A DNA stretch of 5,332 bases from Verrucomicrobia bacterium UBA4286 (GTDB lineage Bacteria; Verrucomicrobiota; Kiritimatiellia; RFP12; UBA1067), in NCBI GenBank assembly GCA_002395905.1, contig DGVK01000097.1, positions 5,936 to 11,267 on the forward strand, read 5' to 3'. A model generated the notes under the pieces. It saw only the letters and a program-made list of their open reading frames with translations. It was not told the origin of the DNA and made no database searches. A program made the translations under genes and the position numbers. This document shows, piece by piece, positions 1-5,332 of the stretch. The first letter of the stretch is position 1. The number at the start of each line of letters is the position of its first letter.

Positions 1-383
1 TCGGTGCGCAGTCGTTCTGGGAGGGAGTGGACGTCGCGGGCGAGGCGCTTTCATGCGTGGTTCTCGCACGGCTTCCGTTCGCGCAGGTCGGCGATCCGAT
101 AGTGGAGGCGAGAAGCGAGAAGATCGACCGCGAAGGCGGGAGCTCGTTCCGCGACTACGTTCTGCCCGAGGCCGTGATAAAGTTCCGGCAGGGCTTCGGC
201 CGGCTTATCCGCACCAAGCGCGACAGAGGCGTCGTGATAGTGACCGATCCGCGCCTCGTCACGAAGACCTACGGCGCGGTCTTCAGAAAATCCATCCCCG
301 CGACGGTTCACACCGTCGCCGACACCGGCGATCTTCTCGCGCGCGTCGTCGAAGCCGTCTCGCGGGACTGCCTGCCGGCGTAG
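1..383 (+). CDS. dinG: DinG-family ATP-dependent DNA helicase, C-terminal end (5' partial)
   Basis: This is the last 126 residues of a superfamily 2, XPD/DinG-type helicase; the reading frame is open to the window edge (first whole codon at base 3), so the start lies outside. Two family hallmarks are visible. The segment GAQSFWEGVDVAGEAL followed by a conserved RLPF (about bases 3-80) is the DinG/YoaA signature around motif V. QGFGRLIR (bases 189-212), followed by a GVVIVTDPR strand, is motif VI with its arginine finger. Family members unwind DNA 5' to 3', often with an Fe-S cluster and a role in repair of R-loops or stalled forks; the ATP-binding and Fe-S regions cannot be seen here. The protein ends shortly after the last helicase strand, as is normal. 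The DinG versus YoaA/DinG-like assignment is not certain from this part. It appears unrelated in function to the downstream operon. Confidence 0.9.
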   Translation, partial: GAQSFWEGVDVAGEALSCVVLARLPFAQVGDPIVEARSEKIDREGGSSFRDYVLPEAVIKFRQGFGRLIRTKRDRGVVIVTDPRLVTKTYGAVFRKSIPATVHTVADTGDLLARVVEAVSRDCLPA

Positions 384-408
384 TCTTCCCGCACTCTTGC
401 AGAATGCC

Positions 409-451
409 TGCCGGTCCCCTCCGGCAATCGCCTACAGGTGGCGAGTTTTTT
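409..451 (+). terminator. Possible weak terminator after dinG (two tandem small hairpins and T6)
   Basis: Two short inverted repeats follow the dinG stop. The first is TGCCGG (409-414) with CCGGCA (421-426) around a 6-base loop. The second is TCGCC (428-432) with GGCGA (440-444) around a 7-base loop, followed one base later by six T (446-451). The second hairpin with its T-run has the form of an intrinsic terminator, but the stem is only 5 bp. The T-run also abuts the promoter of the next gene, so it may serve as promoter sequence instead. This is inference from sequence alone. Confidence 0.35.
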
Positions 452-459
452 GGTATAAT
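451..459 (+). promoter_or_regulatory. Extended -10 promoter (TGGTATAAT) for the HD-acyltransferase-glycosyltransferase operon
   Basis: TATAAT at 454-459 is a perfect sigma-70 -10 box and is preceded by TGG, which gives the extended TGN form. A -35 at normal spacing (about 431-436, CCTACA) matches the consensus at only three positions, which an extended -10 can tolerate. Transcription normally starts about 7 bases after the -10, here at about base 466, which is the A of the first codon of the HD gene. The transcript would then have essentially no 5' leader, consistent with the absence of any Shine-Dalgarno sequence before that ATG. Confidence 0.75.
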
Positions 460-465
460 ACCCGT

Positions 466-1275
466 ATGTCTCATGATTCAGCAGATCGCCTTGAGGCGCT
501 GAGGCGCCTTTATGACGGCTATGTCGACGGCTACCGCCGGCCCGACGGCACCCTGCCGCGGCTTATGCGGCTCAAGCGCATGCATACGGGATTTGTCGTC
601 AAAAACGCGTCCGCTATAGCCGACGGCGAGGCATTCGCGCCGCTTGAGCGGGAGTGTTCGCTCGCCGCCGCGCTTCTGCACGACACGGGGCGTTATGAAC
701 AGCTTAAGCTGTACAACACTTTCCGCGATTCCGAGTCGGTAGACCACGCTGTCTTTTCGCACGACATCGTGAAGGAGCGCGGCTGGCTGCAAGAAGTCGG
801 CGTGCCGCGCGCCGACGCGGTGCTCGCCGCCGTCCTGTATCATAACCGCCGCGACCTGCCGGACGGACTAGATGAGACCACGCGCGCCGCCTCGCAGACA
901 GTTCGCGACGCCGACAAGCTTGACATCTTCCGCGTGCTGCAGACCGAGATCGCCGAAACCGACTGGCGCAATGATTCGCGCGCTTTCTGGAATCTGGCGA
1001 CGGACGTCCCGCCGAATCCGGAAGTCGTCGCCTGCATAGAGGCGCGCCGCCCCGTCGATTACCAGTCGATAAAGTCGCTTTCGGATTTCGTGATGATACA
1101 GGTAGGCTGGATGATCAGCGGACTTTACTACACCACGTCGCGCAGGCTCTGCGCCGAGCGCGGGCACCTCGCCTTCCGCCGGGATTTCCTGCATCAGCTT
1201 TCGGACGATCCATCGGTAGACCGCGTGTGCGACCTCGCCGGAAGAGTGCTCTCAGAGGGGGCTGCGGGTCTATGA
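466..1275 (+). CDS. HD-domain metal-dependent phosphohydrolase
   Basis: A 269-residue soluble protein of the HD superfamily, whose members hydrolyse phosphate esters or phosphodiesters with one or two metal ions. The metal-binding series is visible: H40 (in RMHTGFVV), H72-D73 (in ALLHDTGRYEQ), H99 (in DHAVFSHDIV), H126 (in LYHNRRD) and D148/D150 (in VRDADKLD). The spacing LLHDTGR...TFRD...SVDHA is shared, as I recall it, by a group of uncharacterised bacterial HD proteins. No signal peptide, membrane segment or second domain is seen, so it should be cytoplasmic. The substrate is unknown. ATG 466 is chosen over an in-frame ATG at 397, because the -10 box lies at 454-459 and the 23 extra residues would include the promoter. 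There is no ribosome binding site, in keeping with a leaderless mRNA. Its stop overlaps the start of the acyltransferase gene by 4 bases. Being an HD hydrolase is near certain; what it cleaves is not known. Confidence 0.88.
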   Translation: MSHDSADRLEALRRLYDGYVDGYRRPDGTLPRLMRLKRMHTGFVVKNASAIADGEAFAPLERECSLAAALLHDTGRYEQLKLYNTFRDSESVDHAVFSHDIVKERGWLQEVGVPRADAVLAAVLYHNRRDLPDGLDETTRAASQTVRDADKLDIFRVLQTEIAETDWRNDSRAFWNLATDVPPNPEVVACIEARRPVDYQSIKSLSDFVMIQVGWMISGLYYTTSRRLCAERGHLAFRRDFLHQLSDDPSVDRVCDLAGRVLSEGAAGL

Positions 1276-2267
1276 AGCTGTCGCACAGAGCACGGCGAGT
1301 TGTACGGAACGTGCGCCTGCCGTTCGAGTGGCTTGGCATATGGACCGCGGTGGCGGTGTTCGCCATTCTTCCGCGCCGCGCGATGCTTGCTCTCTGCGAT
1401 GTTCTTTCTGCGGCGATGTACCGTTTCGACAGGCGCGGCAGAATGAACGCGCTCGCCAATCTGCGCATAGTGACCGGCAGATACCCCGTCGACATGCCTT
1501 ACAGACCGTCCGCAACGGGCTACAATCCTGCGCGCGCCGAAGACATTATAATCCGCCGCAGCTACCGCAACATGGCCCGCAGTGTCGGGCACGCGCTGTG
1601 GACGTGCCGCAAGGCGTGCGCGCGTGTGGCCGAGGCCGGAGAGCTTTGTGAAGAGGCGCGCCGCTTTCTCGCCTCGAACAGACCGGCGGTCGCTGTCTCG
1701 GGGCATATAGGATGCTGGGAGATTCTTTCGCAGCTCGCGTTTCTGCAGGGTCATCATATGATGTCCGTCGCCAAGAACATCGGGACGAGCGGCATGACCG
1801 AACTTCTCATGAAGGCGAGAACTTCCATAGGACAGGAGATCGTTCGCGCCGACGGCGCCTTCCGGGTGCTGATGGAGGGAGTGAGAAGCGGCAAGTCGCT
1901 GGGGCTTCTGGTGGACCAGGTCGTGAGACCGAAGGACGGCGGCGTGTGGGTGCGCTTCTTCGGCAGACCCCATCCGGTCTCGGCGGCGCCTGCGTTTTTC
2001 GCGGCGAAAGGCAGGGCGCCGATAGCGGTCGCGTGGTCGCGGCCTCTGCGCGACGGCCGCTACCGCTGCGAGATCGTCGACGTGATACCGTGCGAAGAGG
2101 CGCGCGACATGTGGGCGACGACCCAGCGGTGCCTGCGCGACCTGGAGCGAGTGATACGCCGCCACCCGTCTTGCTGGGTCCTCAACTACAACTGTTTCAG
2201 GAAGCGTCCCTCGGCGGACGACCTGGCGACGCTCGAAGAGCGCGAGAGAAAGGCTGGTCTTGCATGA
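1272..2267 (+). CDS. Lipid A biosynthesis acyltransferase family protein (LpxL/HtrB-like)
   Basis: A 331-residue member of the LpxL/LpxM/HtrB acyltransferase family, which transfers a fatty acyl chain from acyl-ACP to a hydroxyacyl chain of lipid A at the inner face of the cytoplasmic membrane. Visible marks are a hydrophobic N-terminal anchor (about residues 20-50); the catalytic HX4E motif as HIGCWE (H145, E150); GLLVDQ (211-216); RFFGRP (228-233); and the terminal HPSCWVLNYNCFRKRP (298-313), matching the family's HPxxWxWxHxRWK element but with NYNC where a His-Arg-Arg is usual. The length is close to the usual 300-330. The start at 1272 is chosen because it gives an ATGA overlap with the HD gene; an upstream in-frame start at 1227 would add an Arg-rich stretch that is a frame shadow. 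A purine-rich GAGGGGG lies 11-18 bases upstream, so translational coupling is likely. An acyltransferase for a different glycolipid or aminolipid remains possible. Confidence 0.88.
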   Translation: MKLSHRARRVVRNVRLPFEWLGIWTAVAVFAILPRRAMLALCDVLSAAMYRFDRRGRMNALANLRIVTGRYPVDMPYRPSATGYNPARAEDIIIRRSYRNMARSVGHALWTCRKACARVAEAGELCEEARRFLASNRPAVAVSGHIGCWEILSQLAFLQGHHMMSVAKNIGTSGMTELLMKARTSIGQEIVRADGAFRVLMEGVRSGKSLGLLVDQVVRPKDGGVWVRFFGRPHPVSAAPAFFAAKGRAPIAVAWSRPLRDGRYRCEIVDVIPCEEARDMWATTQRCLRDLERVIRRHPSCWVLNYNCFRKRPSADDLATLEERERKAGLA

Positions 2268-3304
2268 CGGATTTTTCGATGTTGAGGATTCTTCTCGTCG
2301 ACAATCTCATGATACGTCGGTACGGCAATCTGCGGATGGGGCCGGGTCGCAAGCTGATGTGCGGCGCTATACGCAACGGATGGAGACTCTGCGAATTCTC
2401 CGATCGCGACATGGCGCGGCTTCTCGCCCCCATGGGCATACGCTCGTGGGGAGGCGCGATCGCCAACAGGAAGCTTCTTCTCACCGCGAAGAACTTCCGC
2501 CCCGATGTGATCCTGCTCGGCCACTGCGACTATATTTCAAACAAGACGCTCTTCGCGATAAAGAGCGCGCTGCCCGCGGTGAAGATCGCCCACTTCAACG
2601 TCGACCCGATCTGGCAGGAGTCGACGTGGCGGCAGATAGAAGACCGCAAGGAAAGCTGCGACGGGCTGTTCATCACCACGGCAGGCGAGGGGCTCAAGAA
2701 CTGGTGCAACAGCCGCAACGTTGTCGCATACATGCCGAACCCGAGCGATCCGTCGATGGAGCACGGCGACAACTCGGCGCGCACGGACTTCGCGCGCGAC
2801 CTGTTCTATGCGGCGAATCCGAGAAAGGGCGACCCGCGGCTGGATCTCCTGAAGGAGCTGCGGCCGCGGCTCGAAGGGCGGCTCAAGGCGGAGTTCTTCG
2901 GAATCGACACTCCTTCCGTCTGGGGCGCGCGCTATGAAGAGATCCTCGCCACGTCCAAGATGTCGCTCAATCTCAACCGACGGGAGGGCGACAAGTGGTA
3001 TTCGTCGGACAGAATCGCGCACCTCATGGGATACGGCATTCTCACTTTCCAGAGCGCGCGCAACCAGATGCAGCGGTTCTTCACCGACGACGAGACGGTG
3101 TATTTCGACGGCCCGGGCGATCTTGCCGAGAAGATTCTCTGGTTCAACGCCCACGACGCGGAGCGCGTGCGCACGGCCCGCGCCGGCAGAATCAAGTATC
3201 ACGCGCTCTTCAACGGCGCACGCGTTCTCAAATTCATGGTGGAGACGCTTTACGGCGCGGCATACAGCGAGCCGTATGAATGGAGCGAGGAGGTGTACAG
3301 ATGA
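2264..3304 (+). CDS. Glycosyltransferase, GT-B fold (CgeB / Glyco_trans_1_2-like)
   Basis: A 346-residue protein resembling GT-B glycosyltransferases of the CgeB/'glycosyl transferases group 1' type, which move a sugar from a nucleotide-sugar donor to a lipid or glycan acceptor. The N-terminal half has a Rossmann-like start (LRILLVDN, 7-14), a strand RPDVILLGH (79-87) and FNVDPIW (111-117). The donor-side half has FYAANPRKGD (181-190), KMSLNLNRR (232-240), the long conserved block SSDRIAHLMGYGILTF (247-262), RFFTDDETVYF (271-281) and a final KYHALFN (311-317). From memory, the last blocks resemble LPS-core transferases of alphaproteobacteria. The usual donor-binding glutamate of GT4 enzymes (E..A.G) is occupied by H253. 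There is no signal peptide or membrane span. ATG 2264 overlaps the acyltransferase stop by ATGA; M6 (2279) is an alternative start. The long open frame upstream is a shadow of the acyltransferase gene. Family certain to moderate, substrate unknown. Confidence 0.8.
   Translation: MTDFSMLRILLVDNLMIRRYGNLRMGPGRKLMCGAIRNGWRLCEFSDRDMARLLAPMGIRSWGGAIANRKLLLTAKNFRPDVILLGHCDYISNKTLFAIKSALPAVKIAHFNVDPIWQESTWRQIEDRKESCDGLFITTAGEGLKNWCNSRNVVAYMPNPSDPSMEHGDNSARTDFARDLFYAANPRKGDPRLDLLKELRPRLEGRLKAEFFGIDTPSVWGARYEEILATSKMSLNLNRREGDKWYSSDRIAHLMGYGILTFQSARNQMQRFFTDDETVYFDGPGDLAEKILWFNAHDAERVRTARAGRIKYHALFNGARVLKFMVETLYGAAYSEPYEWSEEVYR
3288..3294 (+). promoter_or_regulatory. Strong Shine-Dalgarno sequence (AGGAGGT) for the second glycosyltransferase
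   Basis: AGGAGGT lies 6 bases before ATG 3301, inside the last codons of the first glycosyltransferase gene. It fixes the start at 3301 rather than the in-frame ATG at 3280, which lies upstream of the site. It is the only consensus-strength ribosome binding site in the operon, so this gene may be translated well on its own as well as by coupling. Confidence 0.85.
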
Positions 3305-4389
3305 CGGCGAAGAGAGTCCTGTTCTGGGGGAGGTTCGACCACGGCTACTCCAAAAACCGTGTAAACGCGGCGCTCTTCCGCGAGCTCGGCTGGGAAGTTG
3401 ACTATTTCGACGTGAAGTGGTGCTGCCGCTTCGGCGACGTCGAGGCGTTCTTGCGCGGACTCGACCGTCGGCCCCGGCCCGATCTCGTGCTGGTGCCCGT
3501 GTGCCGCCAGCGCGATATAGCGGCGGACTGCCGCTGGGCGCACAGGCGCGGAATAAAAGTCATCTTCGACCCGATGATCTCGGCTTGGGACAAGAAGGTT
3601 CTCGAGCAGAAGAAGTGGAAGGCCGAAGAGCCTCGTGCGAAGCGCCTGCTCAAATGGGAGCGGCGACTCATGGCCATGCCGGATTTCATAACGTGGGACA
3701 CGAGCTGCCATGTCGATTTCGCGGCTGAATACCTCGGCGTCCCGCGCGAAAAGATGGCGCCGCTTTTCACCGGGACCGACGAGAAGGTGTTCCGGCCGAC
3801 CGGCGAAAAGCCGCCGGCGGACGGGAAGTTCCGCGTGCTTTACCACGGCGCCTATCTCCCGCTGCACGGCACGGAGACGATCGTCGAGGCCGCGCGCATG
3901 ACGCAGGATCTGCCGATCGAGTGGGATTTTCTCGGCTGGGGCGCGTACAAAGCGTCGACAGAGGCGAAGGCGGCAGGGCTCAAGAACGTGCGTTTCCTGG
4001 AAAAAGTCCCGTATGTCGAGGTCCCCGCCGTGATATCTGCCCACGACGTAGTGCTCGGGGTTTTCGGCACGACGGCGAAGGCGTCGCGCGTGATAGGGAA
4101 CAAGGTCTACGAGTGCATGGCGTGCGGAAGGCCGACGATAAACGAGTTCTGTACGGGATATCCGCCGGACGCGAAGGATTGCAAGGCGATAAAGTTCATT
4201 CCCGCAGGCGACGCGGAGGCGCTCGTGAAGGCCGTCGAGGAGTACCGGGCAGACTGGACGCGACGCGACGAATACTTCGCGGCGGCGCGCGAGTTCTTCG
4301 AACGGCGGCTTTCGATCACTGTCATCAAGGAGCAGTTGCGCGACATTCTGCGCCGCGTGCTCGGGGACGGTTCGCAGCACGGGTCGTGA
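3301..4389 (+). CDS. Glycosyltransferase, GT-B fold (GT4-like, group 1)
   Basis: A 362-residue GT4-type glycosyltransferase, not closely similar to the one before it. The N-terminal acceptor domain begins with KRVLFWGRFDHGYSKNR (4-20) and includes DLVLVP (61-66) and KVIFDPMISAWD (86-97). The C-terminal donor domain carries FRVLYHGAYLPLHGTETIVEA (about 177-197), where the HG turn is the usual nucleotide-sugar loop; IEWDFLGWG (206-214); VRFLEKVPYVEVPAVISAHDV (about 230-250), the typical patch before the active site; and GNKVYECMACGRPTI (266-280), the E-x2-A-x-G-x-P motif with E271 as donor-ribose ligand. This points to a retaining transferase acting at the cytoplasmic face of the membrane; no membrane span or signal peptide is seen. 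Its start overlaps the preceding stop (ATGA) and has a strong ribosome binding site. With the acyltransferase upstream, a lipid A-core or other glycolipid sugar transfer is the best guess; donor and acceptor cannot be read from sequence. Confidence 0.87.
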   Translation: MTAKRVLFWGRFDHGYSKNRVNAALFRELGWEVDYFDVKWCCRFGDVEAFLRGLDRRPRPDLVLVPVCRQRDIAADCRWAHRRGIKVIFDPMISAWDKKVLEQKKWKAEEPRAKRLLKWERRLMAMPDFITWDTSCHVDFAAEYLGVPREKMAPLFTGTDEKVFRPTGEKPPADGKFRVLYHGAYLPLHGTETIVEAARMTQDLPIEWDFLGWGAYKASTEAKAAGLKNVRFLEKVPYVEVPAVISAHDVVLGVFGTTAKASRVIGNKVYECMACGRPTINEFCTGYPPDAKDCKAIKFIPAGDAEALVKAVEEYRADWTRRDEYFAAAREFFERRLSITVIKEQLRDILRRVLGDGSQHGS

Positions 4390-4402
4390 ATGGAGAAATG
4401 TC

Positions 4403-5017
4403 ATGAAGGTGTCAGGCTGTGTATTTGATTTCGGCGGTGTGATGACAACCGCGACAATGCCCGACCGCGTCCGTGCGCATGTCGGTGAACTCGGTGTGAG
4501 CTGGGAGGTTCTCGTCGAAGGCTTTGCGAGATACCGGCGGCTGATGGACGGCGGATTCATCACCATGGTCGAGATGTATTCTCTCATATGGGCCGACGCA
4601 GGCATTAAGATAGACCCTGCCGCCGAACGCAGGCTTGTCGAGGAGGACATGTCGAGTTTCGTCTACAGGAGCGAAGCGACGCTGGAGTTTATGAGGTCTT
4701 TGAAGGCGGAAGGGTTTGCCGTCGGGATACTTACCAACATGGCGCCGTGCTTTGTGCCGCTCTTCAGAGAGCATTTCGGGGACTTCATAGACCTTGCGGA
4801 CGCGATGGTTATTTCGGGTCAGGAGCGCATGTTCAAACCGCAGCGCAGGATATACGACCTTCTGCGCGAGCGTATCGGCCTTCCCGCCGGCGAACTGTGC
4901 TTCTTCGACGATTCAGAAGCCAACTGCGAGGGTGCGCGCGCGGCTGGATGGCGCGCGATAAGATTCACAGGCGTGGATGAAGCCGCGCGCGCCTTCCGCG
5001 AGATTGCAGCAGGATGA
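4403..5017 (+). CDS. HAD-superfamily hydrolase, subfamily IA (YihX-like, DxG variant)
   Basis: A 204-residue HAD-IA phosphatase of normal length. Motif I is FDFGGVM with nucleophile D9, but the general acid/base aspartate two residues later is G11. The same change occurs in YihX (glucose-1-phosphatase type) and in many 'FDFGGV' HAD proteins. Motif II is T111 in GILTNM; motif III is K145 in RMFKPQRRIYDLL (the usual KPD is KPQ); motif IV is D169-D170 in CFFDDSEANCEGARAAGW, which binds Mg. Residues 15-95 form a helical cap of the C1 type. Cytoplasmic, with no signal peptide. A GGAG ribosome binding site at 4392-4395 sits 7 bases before ATG 4403, and the gap to the preceding stop is 13 bases, so it is probably the last gene of the operon; a terminator follows. 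The substrate may be a sugar phosphate, by analogy with YihX and from context only. Confidence 0.87.
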   Translation: MKVSGCVFDFGGVMTTATMPDRVRAHVGELGVSWEVLVEGFARYRRLMDGGFITMVEMYSLIWADAGIKIDPAAERRLVEEDMSSFVYRSEATLEFMRSLKAEGFAVGILTNMAPCFVPLFREHFGDFIDLADAMVISGQERMFKPQRRIYDLLRERIGLPAGELCFFDDSEANCEGARAAGWRAIRFTGVDEAARAFREIAAG

Positions 5018-5032
5018 TCTGCCAACCGCCCC

Positions 5033-5048
5033 GCGCCATGCATGGCGC
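5033..5048. repeat. Perfect 16-base palindrome
   Basis: GCGCCATGCATGGCGC is identical to its own reverse complement, 15 bases after the HAD stop codon. It lies just before the larger terminator hairpin and could fold as a small stem in either transcript or be a two-fold protein site. Nothing in the sequence decides between these, and a chance or accessory terminator role is the simplest reading. Confidence 0.7.
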
Positions 5049-5053
5049 AAGGC

Positions 5054-5102
5054 AAAAAGAAACCCGGCCTGCGGCGGCGCCGCGAGCCGGGTTCCTCTTT
5101 TT
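5054..5102. terminator. Bidirectional intrinsic terminator between the HAD gene and gdhA
   Basis: AACCCGGC (5061-5068) pairs with GCCGGGTT (5086-5093), and inside it GCGGC (5071-5075) pairs with GCCGC (5079-5083) around a GGC loop, making a long GC-rich stem. On the plus strand it is followed by CCTCTTTTT (5094-5102). On the minus strand the same stem is followed by the complement of AAAAAGAAA (5054-5062), again a T-rich tail. It lies between two convergent genes, so it should end transcripts from both sides. Confidence 0.9.
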
Positions 5103-5120
5103 GTGCTTGTGGAGAGTCGG

Positions 5121-5332
5121 TCAGCAGACGCCCTGGGCCACCATGGCGTCGGCCACTTTCACGAAGCCGGCGATGTTCGCGCCCATGACATAGTTGCCCT
5201 TGCTGCCGTACTTGGCGGCGGCCTCCCACGCATTGTCGTGGATGGCTTTCATGATTCCCTTGAGCTTCTTGTCGACCTCTTCGCGCGTCCAGCTGAGGCG
5301 CTCTGAATTCTGCGACATCTCGAGGCCCGAGG
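5121..5332 (-). CDS. gdhA: NADP-specific glutamate dehydrogenase, C-terminal end (5' partial)
   Basis: The last 69 residues of a hexameric glutamate dehydrogenase, which makes glutamate from 2-oxoglutarate, ammonium and NADPH in the cytosol. The visible part reads SGLEMSQNSERLSW, then an amphipathic helix with REEVDKKLKGIM, then GNYVMGANIAGFVKVADAM and the end VAQGVC. These are the typical C-terminal blocks of the small (about 450-residue) GdhA type, where the final helix GANIAGFxKVADAMxAQGV is strongly conserved. The frame runs out of the window at base 5332, so the ATG at 5316-5318 is internal. The dinucleotide-binding and catalytic lysine regions lie outside; NADP preference is inferred from the family. 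It converges on the glycolipid operon and shares the terminator with it. Confidence 0.95.
   Translation of the reverse strand, partial: SGLEMSQNSERLSWTREEVDKKLKGIMKAIHDNAWEAAAKYGSKGNYVMGANIAGFVKVADAMVAQGVC

Noticed and set aside
397..465. Upstream start for the HD gene adding 23 residues
   Set aside because: This stretch contains the hairpins, T-run and TATAAT promoter, and the extra residues do not belong to the HD fold.
1547..1552. TATAAT inside the acyltransferase gene
   Set aside because: It is produced by consecutive isoleucine codons (ATT ATA ATC) and is not followed by a gene start, so an internal promoter is not supported.
1752..1763. 12-base palindrome CATCATATGATG
   Set aside because: It lies within coding sequence and results from the codons for His-His-Met-Met; there is no regulatory context.
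1194..2165. Minus-strand open frame (323 codons) opposite the acyltransferase gene
   Set aside because: The translation is rich in Arg, His and Ala with no family motif; the plus strand has the HIGCWE and LLVDQ acyltransferase motifs.
1712..2263. In-frame upstream extension of the first glycosyltransferase (184 codons)
   Set aside because: It overlaps the acyltransferase gene entirely, is low-complexity Arg/Gly-rich, and ATG 2264 gives the ATGA overlap seen at the other junctions.
3250..4650. Long minus-strand open frame (466 codons) across the second glycosyltransferase and into the HAD gene
   Set aside because: It is antisense to two genes with clear family motifs, its translation is Arg/Ala/Val-rich without recognisable domains, and such frames arise by chance in GC-rich DNA.
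1..5332. CRISPR array, transposon ends, tRNA/rRNA genes, toxin-antitoxin or other defence module
   Set aside because: No direct-repeat series, terminal inverted repeats, RNA-gene signatures or small paired genes were seen; the window is almost fully accounted for by seven ordinary coding regions.

Overview
The window reads as an ordinary chromosomal segment of a GC-rich, Gram-negative (outer-membrane-bearing) bacterium. The Gram-negative inference rests on a lipid A-type acyltransferase followed directly by two GT-B glycosyltransferases. The isoleucine codon ATA is common in otherwise GC-rich genes, and the one clear promoter is a consensus extended -10 placed so close to its ATG that the mRNA is probably leaderless. 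Together these hint at a lineage outside the well-studied Proteobacteria, possibly the PVC/Kiritimatiellota side. The taxonomic guess is weak and rests on composition and promoter layout, not on a marker gene.

Layout: (1) Bases 1-383 are the 3' end of a DinG-family DNA helicase, plus strand, cut by the window edge. (2) Bases 384-465 are a short intergenic region with two small hairpins, a T6 run and a TATAAT promoter. (3) Bases 466-5017 are a compact plus-strand operon of five genes: an HD-domain phosphohydrolase, an LpxL/HtrB-type acyltransferase, two different glycosyltransferases and a HAD-superfamily phosphatase. The first four are joined by three successive 4-base ATGA stop/start overlaps; the HAD gene follows after 13 bases with its own ribosome binding site. 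(4) Bases 5018-5120 hold a perfect 16-base palindrome and a strong hairpin with T-runs on both sides, a bidirectional terminator between convergent genes. (5) Bases 5121-5332 are the 3' end of gdhA, NADP-type glutamate dehydrogenase, on the minus strand.

Functionally, the acyltransferase and the two glycosyltransferases most likely act together on lipid A/core oligosaccharide or another outer-membrane glycolipid. The HAD enzyme could dephosphorylate a sugar phosphate for the same pathway, and the HD protein is an uncharacterised metal-dependent phosphohydrolase with no obvious step in it. No RNA genes, CRISPR arrays, mobile elements or phage genes are visible. I found no convincing novel system; the points most worth checking are the leaderless promoter, the HD gene translationally coupled to glycolipid genes, and the divergent glycosyltransferase.
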